Assembly (NCBI GenBank): GCA_022702705.1
Contig: CM040428.1
Location: 98,529,805 to 98,593,804, forward strand
Length of the DNA: 64,000 nt
DNA from: Papilionanthe hookeriana x Papilionanthe teres
Lineage: Eukaryota > Streptophyta > Magnoliopsida > Asparagales > Orchidaceae
Direction: 5' to 3'
In this document: in pieces, positions 34,401 through 46,359 of the stretch
How the letters are laid out: each line of letters begins with the position of its first letter
Numbering within the stretch: position 1 is the stretch's first letter
The notes under the pieces: generated by a model
Databases searched by the model: none
Told to the model about the DNA's origin: nothing
What the model saw: only the letters and a program-made list of their open reading frames with translations
Made by a program: the position numbers and the translations under genes

Positions 34401-34740
34401 ACTTTAAATTTCTATCTTAAGTTCAAAAAAACATGAACTTAAGTTAATTAGATTCAATCTACATTGAATCTAACTTTCTAGCTTAAATTCAAATAGACAT
34501 GAACTCCGGTTAATTAGATTCAATCAACGTTGAATCTAACTTTAACTTTCTAACTTAAGTTCAAATAGATATGAACTCAAGTTAATTAGATTCAATATAC
34601 ATTGAATCTAACTTTTAATTTCCTACTCAAGTTCAAACAAACATGAACTCAAGTTAATTAGATTGAATATACATTTAATCTAAATTTCTAGCTTAAATTC
34701 AAACAGACATGAACTCAAAATTTAAGTTCAAACCACATTG
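31490..34740. repeat. consecutive dyad repeat arrays (five unit types) in E5 LTR
   Basis: Successive sub-arrays with units of about 82 bp (31490-31900), 75 bp (31990-32520), 88 bp (32560-32900), 75 bp (32960-33870) and 72 bp (34130-34700). Every unit contains near-perfect inverted repeats separated by 4-6 nt: ATTAAACCTTA-ACTAAC-TAAGGTTTAAT (33122-33149), AATTAAGTCTA-CCACAT-TAGACTTAATT (33314-33341), AGGTTCAA-CCTAAC-TTGAACCT (32619-32640) and AGATTCAAT-CTAC-ATTGAATCT (around 34305-34330). Stem sequences change between sub-arrays but pairing is kept. No coding sequence is present. Confidence 0.85.
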
Positions 34741-35733
34741 AACTTAATTAAACCCAAAATGATTCTAAATCAATATAATCATTTGATGCAACTCAAATTA
34801 GACCCAAACCGACATGAATTTTTAGTTCGACCCACATCGAACTTAACTCGACATAAAATTAAACATTAATTGACATAAAATCCAAAATCAAATCCAAATC
34901 AACATAAACTGACATAAACCTGACCCAAATCAACATTCAAGACATATTAAATTGATGTTTCAAATCAAACTTGAACATCTGAAAATTTTGAAGTAATGGA
35001 CATCCTTACCAAATAAATATTTTTATGACATTATTTCTGATAATGTTTTCTTTGCAGAACAAAGAGAAGTTTCGTTTAGATTTCCTTTGCATAGGGTGTG
35101 CTAACTCTGTATTGTAGGACGACATTTTGGAAATGAGATAAACAATAATTGACAAAATAAAACAAAACAAAATATTAAAATGGCAAAACCAAAATAAAAC
35201 TAAAACATTTAGGATAGCCACCAAACAAACAAACAATAACAACAAAACGGACAAACAACAAAACAAAATTGATAAACAAGATGACAAAAAACTGATACGA
35301 CAAAATGACATTTAGGATTAAGTGTGAGTACATATTTCCTTAAAAAAAATTTAGAAAACAAGTGATCAACATTAATCAGAAGTTTTCTTAGACAATTATA
35401 AATTGCCCAAGATGTAATTAACTATAGGAGCTTGCTTCTATAGGAGATTTAAAGGACCCACATATCACATTTAGAAATCTCTAGTTAAAACTTCGTGATT
35501 TTCCTTATATAGAATTTCTAGGATAAGGTATTCTATAATCTTCTTTTATACTTATCAACATAAACATCCTTTTCTAATGTTTTCTTTTAGCCCTTACTAT
35601 CTTTAAATTTCGTAATTCCTTTATAGGATTTATAGAAATAAGATTAGGGCAATATTAAACAGAGTGGCGATCCTTGACATTGACATGATACGGGAACTGA
35701 CGACGACGACATGAGTGACATATTTTGTCGACA

Positions 35734-36088
35734 TCAATTCTTATTACCTTGTTGAGAATATGTTGTATCAGTTCTTTCTAGCCAGTCAATGTTTCTTTAG
35801 TGCACCGCATAACCTAAGTATATTATGGTGTCTACTCATTTAATGGGATTACCTTGGTCAGTTAAAGTTGATACACTTCGAAGGAAGCATCATGCATTGC
35901 TTAGATTGCTTTGTGCATCCAACAGAGATGCCGATCATGCTACCTTGAACTATTTCACTACATGGTCACTTTTTTATGCTCTACTTGACAAAAACTATGA
36001 CAGTTTTCTCGTAAGTTCTTTGCATGAGTGAATCTTTGCTAGTTCAGGTTAATTATGATAATCTAGCCGTTTCCATCTACTAGACTAC
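35734..36088 (+). other. unassigned segment between E5 LTR and Athila A2, with a 68-codon ORF
   Basis: This 355-bp piece matches no repeat elsewhere in the window. It contains an ORF at 35825-36031 (starts MVSTHLMG, contains LRRKHHALLRLLC and LNYFTTWSLFYALLD) with ordinary amino-acid composition, unlike the low-complexity ORFs around it. It could be target DNA, a host gene fragment or unique sequence of an old element. I do not recognise it. Confidence 0.3.
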
Positions 36089-37914
36089 TGATAAGCCTAT
36101 AATATATAGTAATCTTATACAAATTTTTATACAAAATTTTGATGATACTGCACTTTAATGGAAGGTATTTTGTGTATTTTTATTTTAGGTATTATTAAAT
36201 AGATAAATGTGATGAAAGAAGTGAAAAAGTATCAAAGTTGGAGCAAAAATGAAGAAATGCGCAAAGTTGATCTTGGCGGCTAAGCGCAAAGATGGCGCTT
36301 ACGCGCTAGAACCCCATGGCTATGCGTCAGATATGGAGCATACATTCCAAAAGACCCGCGGCTAAGCGCCGAGACCTCGTGCTTACGCGCGACATTTACA
36401 AAAGAGGAGATATTTAAATTTTGGCACCATTTTAAGGAGGTATTTGAGGTATCTCTTGGTGAAAATGTGAGTAACTTCCTATTGGCACCAAAATTAATTT
36501 AAGTTACTCTTGAATGGATGCATCTCTTAGAGGATTCAATGAATCTTGACACTTTTTGAAGAGTTACGAAGGCACTGTTAGAAAAGTATAAAAAGAAGGC
36601 TTGAAGATCAGAAAGAGAGAGAATATGGAGGGATTAATTAGAGAGTAATTTAGAGTGTTTACTGTGTAGTGTGTTGTGGTTGTTGTAGAATGTGTAGTTA
36701 GTGAAGGAGATTTCTTTCATTAACTTATTTCTGCACTTCACCATTTCTACTTAAATTTTGATTGTATTAGGATTAGATTGGAGATTTAGAGTCCTCAGAG
36801 TTGGGCGTCAACCTCTGATGAGAATTGAAAGGAAATCAAAGTTTATAAACGAACTTCAAGAGTTTTTCTGAAAGGAATTTTAGATAATTCTTCATCTTTT
36901 ACATTTGGTTTTTAATTAAAAATTCTTGTGTTTTCACTATGATTTCTACTTTTAAACCAAGTTGTGATTGTATTTTTTCCATAAATTCTGAGTAGTTTTC
37001 TTTATCTTTTTCCCTAATATTCTGAAGTAATAAAGTTATGGAAGTATGTTTTGCGAAGTATAGGATTTCAATGTTGGAAGAAGTTGTGATGATTCAAAAC
37101 CTTGCCCTTCATTTAAATCTTGATTTGTCCAATTAAGATGTTAAAATATGTTGTAAGAACATGTAAGAATTGGTATGGTACTGTCTTAGTTAACAATTGG
37201 AAAGAATCACATGAGATTATATGGGTGAGAATGTAATCCATAAGGTTGAGTGCAAATAAATAAGGAGATATACTTTGATGGGTGTAGAATTAGAGGAATT
37301 TAGAGTGACAGGCTAAAGCCCCCAATTCGATTTATTGTTTTATGTTTTGATACGAGATGTTAGCCCCCAGGTGAAGGGAATAGAGGAAACTCTAGAGTGA
37401 GAGCTAGTATCTTTCCTTCCTAACCTGTCTCCAAGATTTATAAAACAATAGATTAACCTATGTTCTTTATAGCATCTCTAGTAAGGGTAAAAAATATAAT
37501 CGCTCTTATTTGGCACAACACAATTTTGATACATCCAAAACAATAATTTCCATAACTTGTTACTGATTTATAAAAAGGAAAAAGATATTTTATTTGCATA
37601 TGCGTACATCTTATAAAAGTTTAGTTAAATTTATTTTTTACTTTTATTTCAAACTATAAAAATTAACAAAAAGAATCAAATTTTTTTTCCTAGAATATTA
37701 TCTTTAGTTTGGGTAAGATCTTTCTAAAAAAGTAAAAAGATATTTTTCTATTTTCTTCTTTTAAAACTTTCCCTATGAGTTTGATATCTCGGTGCTTAAT
37801 CAGAAAATCCTATATTACTTAATACTTATACGTATACTTGTGTAGAATCCCATTTAATAAAATCATTAAGAGAAGTATCAATTTATATACAAAAACATAA
37901 TCATAAATATTTCA
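36089..37914 (+). repeat. 5' LTR of Athila A2
   Basis: TGATAAGCCTATAATATATAG at the start and AAATATTTCA at the end, 1826 bp. It aligns with the A3 LTRs at both ends. It carries GC-rich palindromic blocks (36264-36330 and 36352-36392) and the TATA box at 36587. Confidence 0.8.
36587..36594 (+). promoter_or_regulatory. TATA box of A2 LTR
   Basis: TATAAAAA in AAAGTATAAAAAGAAGG, about 500 bp into the LTR. Confidence 0.55.
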
Positions 37915-37950
37915 GGATCAAGTTTTTGGCACCATTTTCGAGGAAATAAA
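37915..37950 (+). other. primer-binding region of A2
   Basis: GGATCAAGTTTT then TGGCACCATTTTCGAGGA (37927-37944), a degenerate form of the TGGCGCCGTTGCCGGGGA-type site usual for Athila elements (recalled; tRNA-Asp type). Confidence 0.6.
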
Positions 37951-38205
37951 GAAAATAAAGAAAGTTATAATACTATTTGAAAATAAATTTAAATAAAACT
38001 AATTTTTACTTTTTAAAGTCTTATTTAAACTCATGAGATTTATTTTAGGAAATAGTTATTTCTGTTGTGTGATTTCATTTTATTATGTTATATTAGTATA
38101 TGTGTAGTTTAGGTTCTGATGGACTTGTGACTTATGATTTTAAATTAGAAAGAACTATAAGAAAAAAAAACTAAAAATACAGAAAAAGATAAAAATATTC
38201 AAGAA

Positions 38206-38827
38206 ATGGCAAATCAAAATGTTGAAATCCATCAAGAATTTCAACCTTTAAGAGATTATGTTATTGCTACTGTAGATGAGTTTCATGGTAGTATTCAAAA
38301 TCCTACTATAGTGGCTAATTCATTTGAAATTAAACCTGTTATTATCCAAATGGTATCTAATAATCAGTTTGGGGGAGCACCAACAAAGGATTCAAATTTT
38401 CATGTTGCCAATTTTCTAGAATTGTGTACTACATTTAAATATGATGGTGTTTCAGATGATGCTATTAGAGTTAGACTTTTTCCTCTCTCATTAAGGGATA
38501 AAGCTAAGATGTGGTTAAATTATTTAGCACCTGGATCTATCAGAACTTGGGGTGATTTAGCACAAAAGTTTCTTGCTAAATATTTTCCACCATCAAAGAC
38601 TGCAAAGCTTAGACATGATATTACATCATTTTGCCATTTTGATGGTGAATTTATTCATGAAGCATGGAAACATTGTAAAGATCTCCTAAGAAAGTTTCCA
38701 CATCATTTGATACCAGATTAGTTACTAATTTAAACTTTTTATAATGGATTAGTTGGATCTCTTAGATATATTATCTATGTTGCTGCTGGTGGTTCTTTGT
38801 TGTCTAAACAGATTAATGACGCTTATG
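38206..38827 (+). pseudogene. Athila gag N-terminal part (A2)
   Basis: Gag forms the particle that packages the element RNA. An ATG at 38206 opens 171 codons matching Athila Gag: NQFGGAPTKDSN, a DGVSDDAIRVRLFPLSL block, DKAKMWLNYLAPGSIRTW, AQKFLAKYFPPSKTAKLR and DITSF. A TAG at 38719 replaces the Trp usually following PD, and a TAA four codons later is a second nonsense change. Homology continues through TFYNGL and SKQINDAYA to the breakpoint at 38828. The C-terminal part is gone. The sister copy is at 49398-50305 on the minus strand. Confidence 0.85.
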
Positions 38828-38828
38828 C

Positions 38829-38986
38829 GAGCAAGAGGGTATTTTTGTTTTATTTTTTTTTATTTTTCTACACCAAGTTATAGACTTTTAAATTTTCACT
38901 AATTTAAATAACTCAAAAAAAAATCAATATTTTTCTACCAATCCAGAGCAGCGCTAGCTCAACCTCTGCAGCTCCGAAGCCACACG
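38829..38986 (-). repeat. E3 Tat LTR fragment left of the A3 insertion
   Basis: Matches Tat LTR positions equivalent to about 11690-11835 in E1 (GAGCAAGAGGGTATTT...CAACCTCTGCAGCTCCGAAG). The same LTR resumes at 52341, so the A3 element between them is a nested insertion. The left edge is the breakpoint with A2. Confidence 0.75.
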
Positions 38987-40795
38987 CCCCAAATATTTAT
39001 GTTTACATTTTTCGTTTTATATTTATTTTCAATGATAATATATCTGTCTTTTTACAACAAATGCCAAAAACTTGACTCTGAAACAAATAAGAAATATATT
39101 TTAATTATTTTATAATATGGGATTCTACGCAAGTATACGTATCGTTTATCAAGTAATATAGGACTTTCTAATTAAACCCTGAGATATCGAACCCACAGGG
39201 AAACATCTAAAAATTTAAAGAAAGTAGAAAAACATTTTTTTACTTTTCAAAATGATTTTGTAAAGTATGTTTTAAGATAGAAATTTTTAAATTTGTTTTT
39301 GATATTTTTCTTTTACGAAAAAGTAAAGCAAGCAAATAAAATTAATAAGACTATAAAACTATGTATATGATAGTAAATGAGAATGAAATATTTTTTTCCT
39401 CCTTCAATGAATCAGTAATAATTATGAAATTTCATTTTGGAAGTATCTAAATGTGTTGTGCCAAATAGGAGCAGTTATATTCTTTACCCTTACTTGGTTC
39501 CATAAAGAACATTGGTTAATTTGAAGTTTTGAAATATTATAGATGGGTTAGGAAGAAAAAATACTAGGTCTCTCTCTAGAAATCCCTCTTCTCCCCTCCA
39601 CATGGGGGCTAACATCTCATAACAAAATTTGAAACATTATACCAAATTAGAGGCTTTAAATTGTCACTCTAAAGTCCTCTAATTTTACTCCTTGTTAAAA
39701 AGCTTTTCTCCTTAATTATTTGCACTCAAATATATAGACTACAATTCTCACCCATATAAATGCATGTGATTCACTCTAATTTTTGATTGAGAGAATACCA
39801 CATTGGTTCTTACATGTTCTCACAATAAATTTTAACATCTCAATTGGCCAAATCAAGAAGTAAATGACGTGGAAGGTAGTGGAATCATCACAACTTCTTC
39901 CAACATTAAACATCTATACTTCACACAACTTCCTTCCATAATTAAATTGCTTCATCATTTGAAAGGAAAAAGATAAATAAAACTACTCAGAACTCATGGA
40001 GGAACACACACACAATTTGATTTAAAAGGAGAAAACATAGTGAAAACATAAGTCTTTCTTTAAAACCAAATGTAAAAATAAAGATAAAAGCTTATCTGAA
40101 AATCCTCTACACAAGTGTCTCAAAGTTGCTCTGAAACATTGTTTTTCACTAGATAACTCCTAAGAGGTTGGCAACCAACTTTAAGTTTTGACTCTCCTAA
40201 ATTCTAATACAAACTATGATAAATTAAAACGGAAAAGTAAAAAAAATATGGCAAGAAGATGGCTATCTTTCTTCCTCTTTCCCTTGAACCACTTCAAGCT
40301 TTTCTCCAACTTCTACTGCCAAAATTTCCTTTCCAAAACTCTTCTACTTTTCTGATCATAAGTTTTAGTTCTAATAATTCTCCAAAAGGTGCTTTAGTGT
40401 CTCTTCAAATTATGTCCATGATCAATGAATCTACTAAGAGATGCATCCATCCATTTCAAATTTTAATGAATTTTGGCGCTAATGGGAAGTTAATGAATTT
40501 TAAACCAAAGGGTGCTTCAAAATCCCCTTCAAATTTGTGCCTAAATTAATTTAAGTTCACCATTATAACTGTGGCACCTATGCGTCAGCCATCTAGCGCT
40601 TAGGCGCCAAAGGCTAATTTTGAACACCTTTCAGTTTTTGCTCCAAGTTTGATCCTTTTTTGCTCCTTTTATCACAATTAGTCATTTTAATCATGCCTGA
40701 AAGAAATACATTAAAATACCTTCCATTAAAGTGTAATATCATCAAAAATAGGTATAAAAATGTGCTTAAAATCAGAATATATTTTAGGTGTATCG
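38987..40795 (-). repeat. 3' LTR of Athila A3
   Basis: Aligns end to end with 50536-52340. The sense 5' end reads CGATACACCT (TG mutated to CG) at 40795, and the sense 3' end is AAATATTTGGGG at 38987. The two LTRs differ at many positions, indicating an old insertion. A GC-rich palindromic block lies at 40572-40612. Short ORFs inside are incidental. Confidence 0.8.
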
Positions 40796-42362
40796 AAATC
40801 CTCTAAATTTAAAGTGTTACTTATTCTCAAGTGACACTATAATCATATAAAATCAAGCATGCAAATTTTGTAAATGAGTTTCTTTAGGATGGTTTCAAAA
40901 TTTTGTTCTAGAAATGAAATAGTCTAATTAATAAAAATTTTAGTAAATGAGATCAACTTAAAGTTTAGAAAGTTCTTAAATAAATGATAATGAAAAATAT
41001 AAGTTCCTATCTAATTCAAAATTACTTGTAGATTTTTCAAAATATAGGATTTAAACATTTTATTTTCCTCACATAAAAATTTTTATTAAAAAATAATTTT
41101 ACTTATTATATTATATTCTTAAGATTTAGATTTTCTAAAAACTTATATTTTAAACTTTAGGTATGGAACCAATTTAGCATTAGGCCCTTAAATCCTCAAG
41201 CTTCTCCTTCTTTTTCTTTTTCTTTTTATTTTCTCTCTTTTCTTTTATTTTTATCCTTTTTTTTAATAAGAGAAGGATTACTATATCTGGATAGGCCTTT
41301 AATGATTTTGAATTCCACCCTTCCATTTAATCAAACGTTTGATTTATATCCTTCACTTAAAAGTTATAATAATGGTGTTGAAAATTATTTTTTAATAAAA
41401 TAAATTTAAGTTTTGAAAAAAAAAGTCAAATCTTCTATTTATTCAAAAATAAAACATTTTCTACTAAAGATAGTTTAACTACATTTAGCATTTCTTTACT
41501 AAGAAAATTTTAACTTTAAAATTTTCATCATTACTATAAATTTTAACTAAATTTTATTACTCATTTCTATATTCAATTTTTTTCCCTAATATAACTTCAT
41601 ATGAATAATTTTTTTCAATCAAAAATTAAATTTTATTTATAGTATTCTTGAGAACAAAAAAATTTTAGTTTTTGAAAATAATTTTTAATTTCCCCCCAAA
41701 CTTTAAAATTTTTAGTTAGGATAAAGCATTTAAGAATAAGAAATGATACATGGGTAGGAATTAAAAACTAAAACAACATGCTATCATGAATTTTTATAAC
41801 CTAAACATGTAAGTATAACAATTTAAAAGCAAAAGTAAAAATAAATCAAATTCTGTTTTTTAGCTTTTTTTTAAATAAATTAAAAATTTCAAAGGACTTC
41901 TACAGTAGTGGAGGTTTTCAAAGCAAAAACACACCAACATAACATAACATAAATCACTACAATACTAGAAAATATATGGTAGTAAATTTTGAAAAGTTTA
42001 AACATGCAATTTAAATGGTGGTTTCTAATAGTGCTTTAAATTTACTAACAAATTTTTTGAATTTAATAGTACACTACTAAAAACACAATACACTATAACT
42101 ACATCAAAACATTTACTACCACAAACACATCACAATTAAACATCACATATATCTTAACTATCACAAAACATCAATCCAACTCAGATATATCTAAATATGC
42201 ATAACAGAAACTGTTTAATTTCAAACCACATATATCAGAGTTCACATCAAAATACAACATACAATAAATAGTGTAAACATAATAAAACATAAAAAGAAAC
42301 ATAACAGGCTCTACAAACAAAAAATCTTAATCATCATCTTCATCATCATCATCTCTCTCATT
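40796..42362 (-). other. AT-rich 3' UTR of A3
   Basis: Non-coding and strongly A/T rich. In the sense direction it leads into a weak purine-rich stretch (AAATTTAGAGGATTT) abutting the 3' LTR, the degenerate polypurine tract. It is the counterpart of 1223-2567 in A1. Confidence 0.6.
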
Positions 42363-43470
42363 CTAATCTCTGAAAGGAACATAAGGAATATAAAAAGGAT
42401 GAGGAGGCATCTCACCACTATGATCTCCTCTAACCAGTCTATCCATATACTGCTGATAGTTCTCCTCATACTCATCATATTTCACAATATATCTCTCAAT
42501 ATTTTCTATCTTTCCATCAATATCTTTAGTATTTTCTCTGGTTAGACTTAACTTCTTCAAAATCTTACGTAACAAACTAGTCTGTGAACCAGAAAACTCA
42601 CCTCTAAAGGATGATGCATGTGAAGTAGAAGCAGCAGAACTAGGAGCTCTAAAAGATCCTCCCTTCTCAGCCTAATTTTGAATGCAGAGTGTAAGTGTTC
42701 GCATTTACACTTGTAATAGGTTTAAGTGGTTGAATGACTTCTTCCTAAGTCTTAAACTTAACACCAAATTGCTCACAAATAGAATGGATCAGGGAAAGAA
42801 ATCCCATACCTGCAGTAGTAACAGCTCTGGTAAAGTTGAGAACATAATAAAAAATAATAGCTTCAATGTTTATAGGCTTTCCCTACTGAACACAATAATT
42901 CGGAACATGTCTTTCTCTCATCACATCACTAACATGATTCGTCAGTATTAACTTCATTGAGATAAAATAATGCCAATCCTTGGAGGTGGCATTCAAGGCT
43001 AGAAATTTCACTCACTTGTCATTAGTGATTTTCCACAGACCTTTTGCATTCGTCAGAAAAGACTTGATCTTATCAAGTTCCCCTTCAGTAGGATGATAAC
43101 TTGCATAATAACAAAACATTTCAGGAGGCAGTAGGTAAAATGTATTAATTATCGTAGTAGAAAAATTCACTTGCTGTCTCCGAACCATCACCAAATTTTC
43201 TTCTACTACTGGCAAGTTTGCTGAGAACTCTCTCACCACATAAACAATTGCAACAACAGAGAAGCAGCGGTAATTTCTCCAATTCGTTTGATCAATCATT
43301 TCCTTAATATCTCCTTCTGGTTTACTAAACACTCTCTCTGGAGTCAATTTACATGACGACAGTGCATTCACGTACCAATCCTCAGCTCTAGAAAACATAA
43401 ACTTGTCTGAATCGAATCGATCTTTCCCATTCATGCGCTTCAATTTTGGAAACATTTCTAAAAATTGCAA
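42363..43470 (-). pseudogene. env-position gene of A3 (putative plant transposon protein domain), broken
   Basis: The N-terminal part (43470-43012) has the family blocks YRCFSVVAIVYVVREFSANL, FSTTIINTFYLLPPEMFCYY and HPTEGELDKIKSFLTNA, colinear with the intact A1 protein. The C-terminal part (42575-42363) has the helical region IENIERYIVKYDEYEENYQQY and an end similar to that of A1. The middle (about 42600-43010) is interrupted by frameshifts. Its function is as uncertain as for A1. Confidence 0.75.
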
Positions 43471-45147
43471 AAATTTTCACCATAAATTCCAAATTCAAAC
43501 TAAACTTGCTGAACACAACTTCTAAAGGTATAATCTACTTAATCCAAGCTATTTCTCAAGCTTAATCTCAAAATTTCACCATGAATAGTGATTTTTGGAT
43601 ATTCATAAATGTACTCAAGATACATTGTGAAAATAAAAATTTTTTGCTTAGGAGAAGTGCTCATACCTTAGGGAGTTTAAATCTAACAAATTTCATTGAA
43701 ATCGGCTCTAAAATTATCGAAATCAGTGATATCCTAGGCTCTTATTTCGTGAAATTGAGAGGTTGAAGGTAGCTGGGGGGTAAAAATGTCAATTTTTTAG
43801 ATTTTAACGCTTGTAAACTGATTTTCGCGAACCGGCGCTTATGCGCAATATTACGACGCATAGCCGTGAGTATTGGTGCTTACGCACCGAGGGCTTAGCG
43901 CTTAGGCGCCACTTAGTAGATTTTGACGATTAATTAAATCGCACTAATACTGCATGTTAAACATCCTTAAATGATTTAAATATTAATTTCATCCCCCAAT
44001 CACACTCTAATACTCCAAAATTTCACTTAAATATCCATCGATTCACACAAATTTCATACACAAACAAACATATATCTCATTAAATTCAAAACACTTAATA
44101 CAAAATAAAAAATTTTGATCCAAAATCATTGGACAAAATTCTCCAAACACAATTTCCTTACATATACAATTAAACACAAAAATTACATAATTAAACACAA
44201 ACATATATCTCATAATTAAAACACAAACATTAAAACTAACATAACAACAATATAAACACTACACACCAAACAAAGATAACAAGATCACAAGACCACACTT
44301 AATTTAATTCCATTCTCCGTTAGGTGGGATATATCCTAAACCATCATTAGTTCCATTTGAACCATCTGGAATGTAAATATGATAAAACGGGCGATGATTA
44401 AAAACTCTTACATCTTCTTCTTATAACCATTTGCATGACTTTTATGACTGAATTGCATTTTGAGTTGCCATCCAATGTGTCCTAAATGAGTGTGAGTTAC
44501 ATTTACCTTTACATCGATTGAAGCCACGTCAGCCTCAATCTTCAAAATCCTTTATGCAATTCCTTGAATACTAACTTCTAGGAACCATTGTATAACTCTT
44601 ATGCATTCTCACAAATGAACGTCTTCATGTTAGCTTCTTCTTTCTTCTTAACTTCCCTCTCCCAAGATGACACTTTTGCTCTCAAAATACACTTTAAGAA
44701 GACTCAGACATGAAAATTAGAACTGGGGCAAGTATCACTTAATTTTGGGCCTTTTTATAGACTTTAAAAGTCTTAAACTGACCCAAGTCGTGTTCAAACA
44801 TCTCAAATAACTCCCAAAACTACTCACTATTGATTTAAGCTTCTAGAAACACATTTATCACAAATTTTAACTTTGGCGCCTATGCGCCAATATCCGGCGC
44901 ATAAGCGCAGTGCTCAATTTAGCACATGTCTATTAAACGTCTAAATATTCATTCTGACTCCTCTAAGTCATCAATTATGATCCAAATAACACCACAATAG
45001 CATAAAAACTTCAAAATACTATCACATTTCTCAAATTAAACAAAATAAAAGAACACAAAGCAAACTTAAATAAAAGCATACCAATAAATATGGTTTGCCT
45101 CCCACAAAGCGCTTTTTTTAACATTTTCAGCCTGACATACCCAGAGA
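43471..45147 (-). other. A3 spacer between integrase and env-position gene, with an LTR-like promoter block
   Basis: No gene is recognisable. It contains two clusters of GC-rich dyads (43836-43910, and 44874-44915 with GGCGCCTATGCGCC) like those in Athila LTRs. A sense TATAAAAAG lies at 44751-44759, preceded by GGGAGTTATTTGAG, similar to the LTR text upstream of the TATA boxes. It may be an internal promoter for the env-position gene or a remnant LTR. Confidence 0.4.
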
Positions 45148-46340
45148 TTATTCTGTGTGATCCAACATTAAATTATCAATCAATTTTAGGTTGATCGACT
45201 GAAAAATAAGGTTAAGTTTATGACCATTAACTTTAAATATTTTTCCAGTCTCAGGATCTTTAATATCCACAGCTCCATAGGAACCATCTTTCATCACAAT
45301 AAATGGACCCATCCACCTGGACTTAAGTTTTCCAGCAAATATGTTTAATCTTGCATTATATAGCAAAACTTGTTGTCCATGCTTAAGATTTTTAGTAAGA
45401 ATCTTCCGATCATGCCATTCATCTTTTCTTTATAAATTCTAGCATTTTTATAAGATTCATTCATTATCTCTTCAAGCTCATTTAATTCCAACAATCTCTT
45501 TTCACCAGCATCATTAAAATTATAATCACATTATATAATAGCCCAATATGCTTTATGCTCAAGTTCAACTGGCAAATGACAAGCTTTCCAAAAATTTGCC
45601 TATATGGGAACATTTCTTTAGGAATTCTGTATGCAGTCCTATAAGCCCACAAAGCATAATCCAGTTTAATTGACCAATCCTTTCTATTTGGATAAAAATT
45701 CTCTTACAATATTATTTTAATTTCACGATTGGATAATTCAACCAAACCACTTGTCTGTGGATGATAAGCAGTACCAATGCGATGGTTAATATGATATTCT
45801 TTGCTAGACTTTCCATAATCGCATTTCTAAAAATGACTTCCCCATCAGTTAAGATAACTCTTAGTATTCTAAATATGCAATATATATTCATTCTTAAAAA
45901 CTTTGCAACACCTTGAGCATCACATCGAGGTAAAGCAACAGCTTCTATCCATTTGGATACATGGTCTACTACTCTTAAAATGTAAGTACTTCTAGAAGAT
46001 GGTATAAATGATCCTATGAAATCTAATCCTGAAACGTCAAATATTTCAACTTCCAACATATAATTGTGGGGAATCTCATTTCTTCTAAAAATATTGTCTA
46101 TACATTGACATAGATCTCAATTTTTAATATAAGCATTAACATCTTTAAAAATTATAGGCTAATAAAATCTAGATTGTAAGATTTTATATGCAGTTTTATC
46201 AACAACAAAATGTCCCTTATAATTAGAATTATGACATTTTTGAATACTTTCATAAGTTTCTTTTAAAGGCACACATCTTCGAATAATCATATCATTTCCT
46301 TGTTTATATAAAAAATAGTCATCCCAAAAATCAGTATTAG
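45148..46340 (-). pseudogene. Athila integrase (A3), decayed
   Basis: The core at 46059-45712 has GLDFIGSF, in the place of the usual WGIDFMGPF with its first catalytic Asp, and the following VVDHVSKWIEAVALP stretch. It also has ILTDGE at the second catalytic Asp. The C-terminal domain at 45366-45148 has LKSRWMGPFIV and GHKLNLI. Frameshifts separate these segments, and the zinc-finger part near 46100-46340 is only partly readable. Confidence 0.75.
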
Positions 46341-46359
46341 CTTCAGATAAAAATTTTTT

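Larger units (their letters stand above)
28091..35733 (+). repeat. 3' (or solo) LTR of + strand Tat element E5, ~7.6 kb
   Basis: Same architecture as the E1 LTR but on the + strand: a start near TTGATCTCATTTTTGTG (compare TTGACCTCATTTTTGATG in E1), U3 with an 80-bp array, TATA box at 30118, donor-like site at 30594, GC-rich block at 30740-30920, and a long dyad array. Near the end is TGGCGATCC (35665) as E1 has GGCGACCCCC, then a terminus TTGTCGACA at 35733. No primer-binding site follows, so it is a 3' or solo LTR. The left edge is uncertain by about 30 bp. Confidence 0.65.
36089..38828 (+). mobile_element. Athila-type element A2, truncated after gag
   Basis: A complete 5' LTR, primer-binding region and the first ~200 codons of gag are present. 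At 38828 the gag sequence (ending at the equivalent of NDAYA) switches abruptly to Tat LTR sequence of E3 (GAGCAAGAGGGTATTT). pol, the env-position gene and the 3' LTR are lost. Confidence 0.8.

Noticed and set aside
35006..35311. Hydrophobic 101-aa minus-strand ORF resembling a membrane protein
   Set aside because: It is the complement of an A/C-rich low-complexity tract (AACAAAACAAA) in the E5 LTR; composition alone explains the hydrophobic residues.
40259..40549. 96-aa + strand ORF in the A3 3' LTR
   Set aside because: Antisense within an LTR and not open in the paired LTR at 51800-52080.
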